DNA from: JAOUJD01 sp963726405
Lineage (GTDB): Bacteria; Pseudomonadota; Gammaproteobacteria; Burkholderiales; Burkholderiaceae_F
Length of the DNA stretch: 64,000 nt
Assembly (NCBI GenBank): GCA_963726405.1
Contig: CAVSCF010000016.1
Span: forward strand, 9,330 to 73,329
Direction: 5' to 3'
In this document: piece after piece, positions 1-7,932 of the stretch
How positions within the stretch are numbered: position 1 is the first letter of the stretch
Layout: every line of letters starts with the position of its first letter
Program-made: the position numbers and the translations under genes
Notes under the pieces: generated by a model
Seen by the model: only the letters and a program-made list of their open reading frames with translations
Told to the model about the DNA's origin: nothing
Databases searched by the model: none

Positions 1-726
1 GGCATCGACGTCGTCGCGGACTTCCGCAGCCGGGACATTGCCGCGGGCGGGCAAGGAGCGCCGCTGGTGCCGGCGTTCCATCGCATTGCGTTCAGCGGCG
101 ACAAGCCGCGGGCCGTGGTGAACATCGGCGGCATCAGCAACATCACCTTCCTCGACGGCGAAAAGGTCCTGGGGTTCGATGCCGGGCCGGGCAACGTGCT
201 GATCGACGGCTGGATGTCCGCGCGGTTCGATGCGCCCTTCGATGCCGACGGCGCGCTGGCTGCGACGGCCACGCCGGACGAGGACCTGATCCACGCGCTG
301 ATGACGGAGCCGTACTTCACGGCCGCGCCACCGAAGAGCACCGGACGCGATCTCTTTACCCTCGATTGGGTGCTGCGGGCGCTGGGCAACCGGGAGTTGG
401 ATGCGAAAACGGTCCTGGCTACTCTCACCGAACTGACCGCACGCGCAATCGGCGATGCCCTCCTGCAGTGGGCGCCGAACGCCGCGGAGGTGCTGGTCTG
501 CGGCGGCGGTGCGCGAAACGCGACGCTGATCCGCGCTTTGCAGCGTCGCGCAGGCACGCGGGCGGTGCGCCTCACGGACTCAGTCGGCGTGCCCTCGGAT
601 CAGGTAGAGGCGCTGGCGTTCGCGTGGCTCGCGAAGTGCCATGTGCAACGAATTACGGGCAACCTTCCGGAGGCGACCGGCGCAACGGGAGCGCGAGTAC
701 TCGGAGCGCTGTACCCGGCGGGTTGA
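1..726 (+). CDS. anmK: Anhydro-N-acetylmuramic acid kinase AnmK, 5' end missing
   Basis: Cytosolic cell-wall recycling enzyme that converts 1,6-anhydro-MurNAc to MurNAc-6-phosphate with ATP. The reading frame is open from the first base, so the start codon and N-terminal part lie outside the window. The visible part carries the family signatures VVNIGGISNIT, GFDAGPGNVLIDGW and the C-terminal LVCGGGARNATL, followed by the terminal DQVEALAFAWLA segment. The stop is at 724-726 and a bidirectional terminator follows 28 bases later. The gene converges on erpA. The GTG at 67 lies inside the domain and is not the true start. Confidence 0.95.
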   Translation, partial: GIDVVADFRSRDIAAGGQGAPLVPAFHRIAFSGDKPRAVVNIGGISNITFLDGEKVLGFDAGPGNVLIDGWMSARFDAPFDADGALAATATPDEDLIHALMTEPYFTAAPPKSTGRDLFTLDWVLRALGNRELDAKTVLATLTELTARAIGDALLQWAPNAAEVLVCGGGARNATLIRALQRRAGTRAVRLTDSVGVPSDQVEALAFAWLAKCHVQRITGNLPEATGATGARVLGALYPAG

Positions 727-754
727 GTGGAGAACTGCGGGGAGAGCGGACAGC

Positions 755-780
755 AAAAGGGGCGCCAAGGCGCCCCTTTT
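755..780. terminator. Bidirectional rho-independent terminator between anmK and erpA
   Basis: A perfect hairpin, GGGGCGCC/GGCGCCCC with a two-base AA loop, is flanked by AAAA on the left and TTTTTCTTT on the right. It can stop both convergent transcripts: anmK on plus and erpA on minus. Confidence 0.85.
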
Positions 781-795
781 TCTTTCAGTCCCGGA

Positions 796-1146
796 TCAGG
801 CCGAGAACGAGGAACCGCACCCGCACGTGGTGGTCGCGTTCGGATTCTTGATCACGAACTGCGCGCCCTCGAGGTCTTCCTTGTAGTCGATCTCGGCACC
901 CGTCAGGTACTGATAGCTCATGGAGTCTATGAGCAGCGTGACGCCGTTCTTGACCATCGTGGCGTCGTCGTCGTTGACGACTTCGTCGAACGTGAAACCG
1001 TACTGGAAGCCGGAGCAGCCGCCGCCCTGCACGAAGACGCGCAGCTTGAGTTCCGGGTTGCCTTCCTCGTCGATCAGCGCCTTGACCTTGGCCGCCGCGG
1101 CGTCGGTGAAGTTCAGGGGCGCCGGCATCTCGACTGCAGCGTTCAT
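796..1146 (-). CDS. erpA: Iron-sulfur cluster insertion protein ErpA
   Basis: A-type carrier that delivers [2Fe-2S]/[4Fe-4S] clusters to apo-proteins, including enzymes of isoprenoid synthesis and respiration. At 116 residues it has the normal family length. The three cluster-ligating cysteines are present: Cys44 in GGGCSGFQYGF, and Cys108 and Cys110 in TTTCGCGSSF. The acidic insert VVNDDDATMVKNG is typical of ErpA/IscA. It converges on anmK, and bactofilin lies upstream on the same strand. Confidence 0.95.
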   Translation of the reverse strand: MNAAVEMPAPLNFTDAAAAKVKALIDEEGNPELKLRVFVQGGGCSGFQYGFTFDEVVNDDDATMVKNGVTLLIDSMSYQYLTGAEIDYKEDLEGAQFVIKNPNATTTCGCGSSFSA

Positions 1147-1213
1147 GTCGGTTTTCTCCAGAAGAATTCTGTCAGCGATTATAGGTAAGGAGCGCGCCCG
1201 CGGCGAATTCCCG

Positions 1214-1630
1214 TCAAGTCTCCGAGGTGGTACCGCCGGCGGCCAATTTCAATGCCGGCCGGCCCTCGGCGCCGGCCGTGTAGATCAGCCGGCCTTCAAC
1301 CACGGCGCCATGATGGATTTCGAGCGCCCTGTAGTAGACATCGCCTGTGATCCTCGCTTTGGGCTGAAGTTCCAGCAACTGGGATGCGTGGAGCGGGCCG
1401 TTCACCGTGCCCGATACGACCAGATGCGCGGCGTGGACTTCGCCATCCACCTTGCCCTGCTCGCTGATGATGACCATGCAGGCGTCGCCCGAGCCACAGC
1501 GCACGTCGCCGACCACGGCGCCATCGATGCGCAATCCGCCGGTGTATGTCAGCGTCCCCTCGATCGTCGTCCCGGCACCGATGAGCGTGCCGATCGTCTT
1601 CTGCGTGGGAGTCGTCTTGTTGCCGAACAT
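1214..1630 (-). CDS. Bactofilin (polymer-forming cytoskeletal protein)
   Basis: At 138 residues this is a small bactofilin. The N-terminus (MFGNKTTPTQKTIGTLIGAG) is followed by a right-handed beta-helix core with the family's GTL.Y.GGLRIDGAVVGDV pattern and repeated hydrophobic-glycine strands (VDGEVHAAHLVVSGTVNG). The tail is short and flexible. Bactofilins polymerise without nucleotides at the inner membrane and often recruit cell-wall enzymes. It starts 8 bases after the stop of the upstream membrane coiled-coil gene, so the two are probably co-transcribed. Its specific partner is unknown. Confidence 0.9.
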   Translation of the reverse strand: MFGNKTTPTQKTIGTLIGAGTTIEGTLTYTGGLRIDGAVVGDVRCGSGDACMVIISEQGKVDGEVHAAHLVVSGTVNGPLHASQLLELQPKARITGDVYYRALEIHHGAVVEGRLIYTAGAEGRPALKLAAGGTTSET

Positions 1631-1638
1631 GCCACCTC

Positions 1639-2373
1639 CTACATCGTGAATGTTTGCTGCGCGCGGGTCTCGCCATCCGCCTGGATCCGCACGAGGACCG
1701 ATCGCACCGTTGCGCCGGCCGGGATCGAGAAGCTGCCCTCCACCCGCTGATAGTGACGGAACGCAAGCGGTGCGGGGCCCGCATTGGGCAGCGCGGGATC
1801 AGGCAGTTGCAGAACCCACGGCCTTCCGCCCTGCTGCAGGCTCACTGTCAGGCTTACGGCTCCGACGAAATCGCGCGCCGGGCGACCGCTCTGCTGCACC
1901 AGCAGACGATAGCGCAGCGAATTGGGCTCGCCATCGGCCTGGACCTTGAAGCTGCGGATGACGACGCCCTTGGCGTTGGCCGGCATCGGCAGCAGGCTTT
2001 CGAAGAACGCCAGGTCCCCCTTGAGGCGCGCGTTCTCGTCTTCGAGCAGCTTCACCTGAACGCGGACCTGCTCCTGCGCGGAGCGCTCCACCTTCAACTG
2101 GTTTTCCCAACTCACGGCGGCGGCGGCCTGGCGGTCGCGTTCCGCGGTCGCCTGCGCGAGCAGCGACCTGGCCCGGCTCAACTCGTCACGCAATTCACCG
2201 AGATCCGGCCCGCCGAATCTGCGGCCATTTTCGTAAATCGCGAAACCCGCCGCGACCGCGAGCGACAGTCCGACAAAGCCGATCAGCGCGCGCAACGGCC
2301 ACGGAAGCTGAGTGCGGACGGCGACGCGTGGGCCGCTGACCGAAAGATTCCGCACCCACAACTTCCACTTCAT
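1639..2373 (-). CDS. Inner-membrane coiled-coil protein (DUF6776-like)
   Basis: The product is 244 residues from the ATG at 2373 (MKWKLWVRNLSVSG). An in-frame upstream start at 2439 would run through the rpsI terminator and is rejected. It has one transmembrane helix at about residues 27-46 (LRALIGFVGLSLAVAAGFAIY). A coiled coil rich in Glu, Arg, Gln and Ala follows (about residues 60-125), then a beta-rich C-terminal domain that is probably periplasmic. I link it to DUF6776 from memory of the rpsI-bactofilin-erpA gene order. It is tightly linked to bactofilin (8-base gap), which suggests it anchors or partners the bactofilin polymer; that role is inferred. Confidence 0.75.
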   Translation of the reverse strand: MKWKLWVRNLSVSGPRVAVRTQLPWPLRALIGFVGLSLAVAAGFAIYENGRRFGGPDLGELRDELSRARSLLAQATAERDRQAAAAVSWENQLKVERSAQEQVRVQVKLLEDENARLKGDLAFFESLLPMPANAKGVVIRSFKVQADGEPNSLRYRLLVQQSGRPARDFVGAVSLTVSLQQGGRPWVLQLPDPALPNAGPAPLAFRHYQRVEGSFSIPAGATVRSVLVRIQADGETRAQQTFTM

Positions 2374-2424
2374 CGGGATTCGTCTTCCAGGGGCCTCGGC
2401 ACTTCCGTTACAGCCCAAATGAAA

Positions 2425-2456
2425 AGGCCGCTCGTGCAAGCCTTACGGAGCGGCCT
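2425..2456 (-). terminator. Rho-independent terminator of the rplM-rpsI transcript
   Basis: A 9-bp stem (AGGCCGCTC/GAGCGGCCT) with a 14-base loop is followed, on the minus strand, by TTTTCA. It lies 150 bases beyond the rpsI stop and just before the coiled-coil gene start, separating the two units. Confidence 0.75.
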
Positions 2457-2604
2457 CTTGTTTTGCGGCGAGTATAGGCGTGCGATGTGTGTTTCATCGA
2501 CAGCCGTGCCGCCCGCTGCATCCCCTGAAAAGGGGCACACCGGACGGCCGAAGCGCGGCAGAAAACAGCAGGTGGCGCGGAGACCGCGCCGCCTGCCTCG
2601 TGCG

Positions 2605-2997
2605 TCAGCGCTTCGAGAACTGCTTGCGGCGGCGCGCCTTGCGGAAGCCGACCTTCTTGCGCTCGACCTCGCGCGCATCGCGCGTCACCAGGCCCGCGTT
2701 CGACAGGGCGGGTTTCAGCGTCGCGTCGTAGTCGATCAGGGCGCGCGTGATGCCGTGGCGCACCGCGCCGGCCTGGCCGGACTCGCCGCCACCATGCACG
2801 TTGACCAGGACGTCGAACGTGTCCTTGTGGTTCGTCAGTTCGAGCGGCTGGCGCGCAATCATGCGGCCGGTCTCGCGCTGGAAGTAGGTATCGATCGAAC
2901 GGCCGTTGATGAGGATCTCGCCCTTGCCGCGCTTGATGAAGACGCGCGCGACCGAGCTCTTGCGCCGACCCGTTCCGTAGTTGTAATTGCCGATCAT
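2605..2997 (-). CDS. rpsI: 30S ribosomal protein S9
   Basis: Full-length S9 at 130 residues. It has the N-terminal YNYGTGRRKSSVARVF, the central VNVHGGGESGQAGAVRHGITRAL, and the basic C-terminal tail KKVGFRKARRRKQFSKR that reaches the ribosomal P site. It follows rplM after 8 bases in the universally conserved rplM-rpsI pair, so it is translated from the same mRNA. Confidence 0.98.
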   Translation of the reverse strand: MIGNYNYGTGRRKSSVARVFIKRGKGEILINGRSIDTYFQRETGRMIARQPLELTNHKDTFDVLVNVHGGGESGQAGAVRHGITRALIDYDATLKPALSNAGLVTRDAREVERKKVGFRKARRRKQFSKR

Positions 2998-3005
2998 GTC
3001 GTCTC

Positions 3006-3434
3006 TCAGATCTCGAGCGATTTGGGTTGCTGCGCGGTATGCGGGTGCTGGCCGTCCGCGTAGATCTTCAGTTTCTTGATCATCGCGTAGCCGAGCGGGC
3101 CCTTGGGCAGCATGCCCTTGACCGCGATCTGCAGCGCGCGACCCGGGAAACGCTCCTGCATCTTCCGGAAGTTGGTCTCGTACACGCCGCCGGGATAGCC
3201 GCTGTGGCGGTAGTACATCTTGTTCTCGTCCTTCGCCCCGGTGACGCGCAGCTTGGCTGCGTTGACGACGACGATGAAGTCGCCGGTGTCGACGTGCGGG
3301 GTGTACTCGGGCTTGTGCTTGCCGCGCAGACGAAGCGCGATCTGGCTCGCAAGGCGCCCCACCACCTTGTCGCTGGCGTCGACGACCAGCCAGTCGCGCT
3401 TCACTTCGTGGTGTTTCGCAGAAAAGGTCTTCAT
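3006..3434 (-). CDS. rplM: 50S ribosomal protein L13
   Basis: The product is 142 residues from MKTFSAKHHEVKRDW, the usual L13 start. An ATG three codons upstream is possible but less typical. Family signatures are VDASDKVVGRLASQIA, GDFIVVVNAAKLRVTG, YRHSGYPGGV and VKGMLPKGPLGYAM. It is the first gene of the rplM-rpsI operon. L13 represses its own translation in E. coli; no equivalent structure was identified here. The roughly 500-base upstream region also contains a separate small-RNA candidate on the same strand. Confidence 0.98.
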   Translation of the reverse strand: MKTFSAKHHEVKRDWLVVDASDKVVGRLASQIALRLRGKHKPEYTPHVDTGDFIVVVNAAKLRVTGAKDENKMYYRHSGYPGGVYETNFRKMQERFPGRALQIAVKGMLPKGPLGYAMIKKLKIYADGQHPHTAQQPKSLEI

Positions 3435-3589
3435 GGCATTCATCCAGGCAATGGCGCTGTGCGCCGCGCCGTCAATCCACCGCGGTGCTTGCTGCCTTGC
3501 ACCGCCGCATCCTTGACGCGCATCTTTCGGAACCGAACCCGCGCCGAGCCTGTATGGCCAGAAGCCTCATGTGCCCGAAGCAAAATTGA

Positions 3590-3611
3590 CGGTCGTTCAA
3601 CGGTCGTTCAA
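3590..3611. repeat. Tandem 11-bp direct repeat upstream of rplM
   Basis: CGGTCGTTCAA occurs twice head to tail, about 155 bases upstream of the rplM start. It could be a regulator site in the ribosomal-protein promoter region, but no factor can be named from the sequence. Confidence 0.45.
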
Positions 3612-3686
3612 AGCCGACCCGGCCGGCAACCAAGCGCGCGGAAAGCCTTAAATTCTATTCGCTCAAGGGGTTGCGACGCAAGCCGC

Positions 3687-3773
3687 AAAAAAATTGGCCC
3701 GGACCTAGAGGCCGGGCCGAATCCACCTAAAGGAGGGTGGAGGAGACAAGGGTCGGGCACCGAAACGCCCGTT
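3687..3773 (-). ncRNA. Candidate small RNA with an anti-Shine-Dalgarno loop
   Basis: Read on the minus strand, about 87 nt fold into three hairpins. The first is CGGGC/GCCCG (3754-3758 with 3767-3771). Next comes a pyrimidine-rich single strand containing CUCCU. The second hairpin is CCACC/GGUGG (3723-3727 with 3736-3740), whose loop CUCCUUUA is complementary to Shine-Dalgarno sequences. The third is a GC-rich terminator stem (3696-3702 with 3712-3718) followed by AA and seven U. A promoter-like element sits 7 bases before the predicted start. No convincing protein is encoded: a 76-residue frame crossing it is broken by the terminator. An alternative is an attenuator in a long rplM leader, since rplM lies 250 bases downstream on the same strand. 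Confidence 0.55.
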
Positions 3774-3779
3774 GAAGCC

Positions 3780-3808
3780 AGTATGAAAGCGAGCATGCTG
3801 CGTTGCAA
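3780..3808 (-). promoter_or_regulatory. Sigma-70-like promoter for the small RNA candidate
   Basis: On the minus strand, TTGCAA (3803-3808) is separated by exactly 17 bases from CATACT (3780-3785). Each hexamer matches consensus at four of six positions, and the spacing is optimal. The predicted start of transcription is near 3773, just before the first hairpin. Confidence 0.4.
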
Positions 3809-3969
3809 GGTCGAAAAACCGATCGATTTGCAGTCCATCCGCGAGACTTAAGCGCTTTCCCTTTATGTTCAATTGCTTAGCATTCTGATCTTCGGTCTAG
3901 AGCCAGTACTCGGCAACACGTCGCAGGCCAAAATGCGGACCGAAATGCAACAGACGGAGGCAACTTGCC
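3809..3969. other. Intergenic region upstream of the OsmC-like gene
   Basis: Together with the flanking small RNA this is part of a 535-base stretch without protein genes between rplM and the OsmC-like gene. It contains an AT-richer patch at 3855-3890 that may hold divergent promoters, and an ACGGAGG ribosome-binding site at 3954-3960. I see no other gene in it. Confidence 0.5.
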
Positions 3970-4389
3970 ATGGAATGCAATGTTCGCTGGACAGGCGACG
4001 GAATGAGCTTCATCGCGCGGACCGGGAGCGGTCACCTGGTCACCATGGACGGCGCCGCCGCCGGCGGGGGCAACGACCTCGCGCCACGACCCATGGAGAT
4101 GGTGCTGGTGGGCACCGGGGGCTGCACTGCCTACGACGTCGTCCTGATCCTCAAGCGGGGACGACACGACGTCCGCGGATGCGAGGTCCAGGTCGTCGCG
4201 GAACGCGCCGAACACGATCCCAAGGTCTTCACGCGGATCGAGCTGAAGTTCGTGGTCCGGGGACGCAATCTCAAGCGCGATGCCGTGGAGCGGGCCGTGC
4301 AACTGTCGCATGAGAAGTACTGCTCGGCCACCGCCATGCTGGCGAAGACTGCCGAGATCAGCCACAGCGTGGAGATTGTCGACGACTGA
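3970..4389 (+). CDS. OsmC/YhfA-type peroxidase-like protein
   Basis: At 139 residues it has the OsmC fold. Both redox cysteines are present: Cys52 in GTGGCTAYDVV and Cys118 in HEKYCSATAML. The signature PRPMEMVLVGTGGCTAYD resembles the E. coli YhfA branch rather than Ohr or OsmC proper, so organic-hydroperoxide reduction is likely but the substrate is uncertain. It probably acts in the cytosol. It converges on coq7 with only 6 bases between the stops. A ribosome-binding site, ACGGAGG, precedes the ATG by 9 bases. Confidence 0.85.
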   Translation: MECNVRWTGDGMSFIARTGSGHLVTMDGAAAGGGNDLAPRPMEMVLVGTGGCTAYDVVLILKRGRHDVRGCEVQVVAERAEHDPKVFTRIELKFVVRGRNLKRDAVERAVQLSHEKYCSATAMLAKTAEISHSVEIVDD

Positions 4390-4395
4390 CGGGCG

Positions 4396-5040
4396 TCAGA
4401 TGTAGTGCGCTGTCCGCGTCATCACGCGCGCGGCCAGTCGCATGGCCATTCGAATCGGGAACGGCAACTCCCTCCCCCCAAGGTCCGTTGCTGCCTCCGC
4501 GTGGCGCACCTCGTCGTCCTTCATCTGCGCGACGATCGCGCGGGAGGCAGTATCCGCTTCGGGCAAGCGCTCGAGGTGGCCCTGGAGATGCTGCTCGACC
4601 TGTCGTTCGGTTTCGGCCATGAACCCGAGGCTCGCATGGTCGCCGATGCGCGCCGCCACCAGGCCGATCGTGAACGCGCCGCCGTACCAGAGCGGGTTGA
4701 GCAGGCTCGTACGGCCGCCAAGCTCCCGGATGCGCTGTTCCGTCCACGCCAGATGGTCGGTCTCTTCACGCGCGGCCTGCTCGAAGGTCGCCCGCAACTC
4801 GGGATTGCTGGCGGCCAGCGCCTGCGCGTCGTACAGCGCTTGTGCGCACACCTCGCCGACATGGTTCACGCGCATCAACGCGGCCGCTTCGCGCGCTTCT
4901 TCGGCACTCAGGTCTTGATTGGCGGCAAGACCCGCGGTCGGCGAGGGTCGCAGGGCCGTGGGACTGGCCGCGAGCGTTCGTAATGCGCGATCGGCGGCCG
5001 CGAGCAGTTGGTCAAGGGGACTGCGGGATGACAGGTCCAT
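4396..5040 (-). CDS. coq7: 2-polyprenyl-3-methyl-6-methoxy-1,4-benzoquinone monooxygenase Coq7
   Basis: Di-iron hydroxylase for the penultimate step of ubiquinone biosynthesis. The product is 214 residues from the ATG at 5040 (MDLSSRSPLDQLL); the longer in-frame start at 5091 adds 17 atypical residues. The iron ligands are visible: Glu63 (RVNHVGEVC), Glu93-x2-His96 (REETDHLAW), Glu145 or Glu149 (ETERQVEQH), and Glu177-x2-His180 (KDDEVRHAE). It acts at the inner face of the membrane. It is divergent from the first porin. Confidence 0.95.
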   Translation of the reverse strand: MDLSSRSPLDQLLAAADRALRTLAASPTALRPSPTAGLAANQDLSAEEAREAAALMRVNHVGEVCAQALYDAQALAASNPELRATFEQAAREETDHLAWTEQRIRELGGRTSLLNPLWYGGAFTIGLVAARIGDHASLGFMAETERQVEQHLQGHLERLPEADTASRAIVAQMKDDEVRHAEAATDLGGRELPFPIRMAMRLAARVMTRTAHYI

Positions 5041-5173
5041 GTTGCGGAAAACTGACGCGTGGAATACGCAGTTGAATGCACCCGAGCGCACGCCCGAATG
5101 TCGGAGCTATTCTCGCACCATTCGCGGGGCAAACCCGCGGCCGAAGACCTATAAGAACCAGGAGAGACTCCCC

Positions 5174-6538
5174 ATGCGTAAAAGTCTGGTAGCAGTTGCG
5201 CTCGCGTTCGCGTTTCCGGCGGCTTTCGCACAGTCGAGCGTGACCCTCTACGGCCTCGTGGATATCGGTGTCGAGTACGTCGACGTCGGGAACCTGTCCT
5301 CCACGCGCATCAACAGCGGCATTTCACAGGGCTCGCGCTGGGGCATCCGCGGCAGTGAAAACCTGGGCGGCGGCTACAGCGCCATCTTCACATTGGAGAG
5401 CCGGATCAACATCGATACCGGCAGCGTGACGAACAACAACTCGCTGTACTTCTGCAAGCCGACCGGCTCCACCGCGGCGGCGGTGTGCCCGGGCATCGGT
5501 GTGGTGACGATCCCGTCCGCCGCGGTCGTCGGCGGGATGAACTTTATCAACGACCTCCTGCTGCAATCCGTCACGACGGTGAATTCCGCCGGCGCCCTGT
5601 TCGACCGCCAGGCCTACGCCGGGCTGGTCACGCCGTACGGTGCGGTAATCGCCGGTCGCCAGTACACGCCGGGCTACGAGATCATCAACAAGTACAGCGT
5701 GTTGGGTGACCAGACAGCGCTGCAGTTCGGCCAGGGGTTCACGACACCGCAGATTCGCGCGAACAATGCGCTGCAGTACCGGGCTGAGTTGAAGGGCTTC
5801 ACGCTGTCGCTGATGTACGGCTTCGGCGGTTCCGAGGGCCAGCGCAACGAGCGCGCGGCCCCGCCGACCGACGGCGATGACTTCATGGGCGGCAACGTGC
5901 AGTACACGACCGCGAACTGGGGTGTCGGTGCCGGGTACAACCGGACCAACGTCGTGCCCTACGCCACGCAGGCGGCCGGCACGCCGACCAAGAGGACCGG
6001 TCTCGAGACCATCAACCTCGGCGGCTGGGTCGGCTTCGGCCCCTTCAAGTTCTACGCACAGTGGATGGGCCGCCAGAACGACAATCCGATCCTGACGCCA
6101 CAGGACCTCCAGAGCCTCGCGATCCTGGCCGCAACGCCGGCGGGAGCCGCCCAAGTGCAGCAGACCCTCCTTGGCCTGCAGATCCATCCGACCGACATGG
6201 ACCTGATGCGCGGCTTCGCCGGTCCGACGGATTCGGACGCCTATCACCTCGGCGCCTCGTGGACGATCGGACCGCACGTGCTGTACGGCGTCTACAACTA
6301 CGGCAAGGACAAGGCGCGCAGCGTGTGGGCGACGCAGGACGCCACGGCGTCTCACTTCGGTGTCGCGTACTTCTACAACTTCTCGCGCCGCACGGCCCTG
6401 TACGGTGTCGCGGCGATGATGAAGAACGGCGACCAGTCGCGCATGAGCTTGTCGTCGGCCGGTTACACCACGGGCTGGACGACCGCCGCCGGCGAGGACG
6501 CCACGGCGCTCCAATTTGGAGTTCGCCACACGTTCTAA
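5174..6538 (+). CDS. Gram-negative porin, Burkholderia OmpC-like type
   Basis: A 454-residue outer-membrane porin, longer than the usual 350-390 residues. The ATG at 5174 follows GGAGAGACTCCCC and begins a clear signal peptide (MRKSLVAVALAFAFPAAFAQ). The mature protein starts SSVTLYGLVDIGVEYVDV, the hallmark of the family. Other features are GSRWGIRGSENLGGGYSAIFTLESR, AFDRQAYAGL-like segments, and the terminal phenylalanine (FGVRHTF) needed for BAM-dependent assembly. Extra length comes from a loop around residues 92-135 that contains two cysteines, and from a loop near 310-350. A terminator follows. The solute passed is unknown. Confidence 0.92.
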   Translation: MRKSLVAVALAFAFPAAFAQSSVTLYGLVDIGVEYVDVGNLSSTRINSGISQGSRWGIRGSENLGGGYSAIFTLESRINIDTGSVTNNNSLYFCKPTGSTAAAVCPGIGVVTIPSAAVVGGMNFINDLLLQSVTTVNSAGALFDRQAYAGLVTPYGAVIAGRQYTPGYEIINKYSVLGDQTALQFGQGFTTPQIRANNALQYRAELKGFTLSLMYGFGGSEGQRNERAAPPTDGDDFMGGNVQYTTANWGVGAGYNRTNVVPYATQAAGTPTKRTGLETINLGGWVGFGPFKFYAQWMGRQNDNPILTPQDLQSLAILAATPAGAAQVQQTLLGLQIHPTDMDLMRGFAGPTDSDAYHLGASWTIGPHVLYGVYNYGKDKARSVWATQDATASHFGVAYFYNFSRRTALYGVAAMMKNGDQSRMSLSSAGYTTGWTTAAGEDATALQFGVRHTF

Positions 6539-6553
6539 TCGTTTCGCATCATG

Positions 6554-6584
6554 AAAACGGGGCGCCTTGGCGCCCCGTTTTCTT
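6554..6584 (+). terminator. Rho-independent terminator after porin 1
   Basis: AAAACGGGGCGCC/GGCGCCCCGTTTT with a TT loop, followed by CTTT, begins 16 bases after the porin stop. The stem is nearly perfect and could work in both directions. Confidence 0.85.
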
Positions 6585-6755
6585 TGTTGCCTCACTGCAA
6601 CACGCTTTTGACCCTTTGACGGTGATTTCGCTCTGATTCTTTGCCTTGTCGGAGGGCGGGTGGAACAATCCTGTCAGCTTCCTCCGGGGAAGTGATTCAA
6701 GAACGCGGCGGCCGCCGCGAACAAGAATTCCCAACACTAGCTAGGAGAGCTTGGA

Positions 6756-7870
6756 ATGAAAAAAAGTCTGATCGCACTCGCGCTGATGGGTGCCTTCTCG
6801 GGCGCCGCCTTCGCGCAATCGAACGTGACGATGTACGGCATTCTCGACGTGAACTACACGTGGCAAGAGCAGCCGACCGTCGTCGGCACCGGGACCGCTG
6901 CACGGGTCCAGCAGGAGAGCGTCAGCATGATCGACGGCAGCCACCAGTCGGGCAACCGCTGGGGCGTGCGCGGAACCGAGGCGCTGGGCGGCGGCCTGAG
7001 CGCGATCTTCGCGCTCGAAGCCGGCTTCAACATCGACACTGGCACCAGCGCGCAAGGTGGCCGTCTGTTCGGCCGTCAGGCCTACGCCGGCCTGTCCGGT
7101 GGCTGGGGCTCCGTGGTGGCCGGCCGTCTGGCCACGTTCTCGTCGGGCACCGGTGACTTCGACATGATCGGCCGCGTTGACCCGTTCCTGACCGGGTTCG
7201 GCCTGGCCAACGCCGGCAACACGTTCATCTCGATGAACTCGCTGCGCGTGGACAACGCCATCGCCTACGTGTCGCCGACATTCGCCGGCTTCAAGGCGGC
7301 GTCGGCTACACGACGCGCATCGACGGCCAGGAAGTGACCCCGTCGGGCAACAACGTCAGCGCGTTCATCTCCGGCATCAACTGGTCGGCCGGCCCGTTCT
7401 TCGCGGCGGTGACGTACGACGTGGTGAACAACATCAGCGGCGCGCCGGACCAGAAACACCTGCAGATTGGCGGCACGTGGGACATCGCTTCGTTCCGCCT
7501 GCACGCCGCGTGGGCCGATCAGTCGAACATCGCTGCAGTGCCGGTCGGCGGCACCGCCGGTACGTTCATCGTGCTGCCGACCGGACTGCAGAACTTCGAC
7601 GCCAACTCCTGGCTGCTCGGCGCCACCTGGACCGCCACTTCGGCGATCAAGGTGTTCGGGTCGTATCAGGTGTTCGACGCCAAGGGCAAGACAGTCGGGA
7701 CGACCAACTTCGAGCCGGACTTCAACATCTGGGCGCTCGGCGCAACGTACAACCTGTCGCGCCGCACCAACCTGTACACGAGCTACGCCTCGCGCAACGC
7801 GGATGGCACGCTGCTGGAAAACTCGGCCAATGCCAAGCAGCTCGCGATCGGCGTCCGTCACCTGTTCTAA
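6756..7870 (+). pseudogene. Second porin, split by one missing base at about 7295/7296
   Basis: A porin of 371 residues when the frame is restored. The first part (6756-7337 frame) has a signal peptide (MKKSLIALALMGAFSGAAFAQ) and the mature start SNVTMYGILDVNY. After FAGFK the frame shifts; adding one G gives GGVGYTTRIDGQEVTPSG and joins the second part (7334-7870 frame), which ends in IGVRHLF with the required terminal Phe. The total length of 1115 is one base short of a whole number of codons. Everything else is intact, so this is either a very recent mutation or a sequencing error. AGGAGAG precedes the ATG. It is a paralogue of the adjacent porin. Confidence 0.85.
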
Positions 7871-7900
7871 GCAAAAAGAACAGTCAGCTGTACTGTGAAA

Positions 7901-7927
7901 GGCCGCTCTTCGGAGCGGCCTTTTTTT
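7901..7927 (+). terminator. Rho-independent terminator after porin 2
   Basis: The 8-bp stem GGCCGCTC/GAGCGGCC, closed by a TTCG tetraloop, is followed by seven T. It lies between the convergent porin 2 and glpD. Confidence 0.92.
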
Positions 7928-7932
7928 CGTCC

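Noticed and set aside
3608..3838. 76-residue minus-strand frame across the small RNA candidate
   Set aside because: No ribosome-binding site or similarity seen, and a strong terminator with a U-run lies within it.
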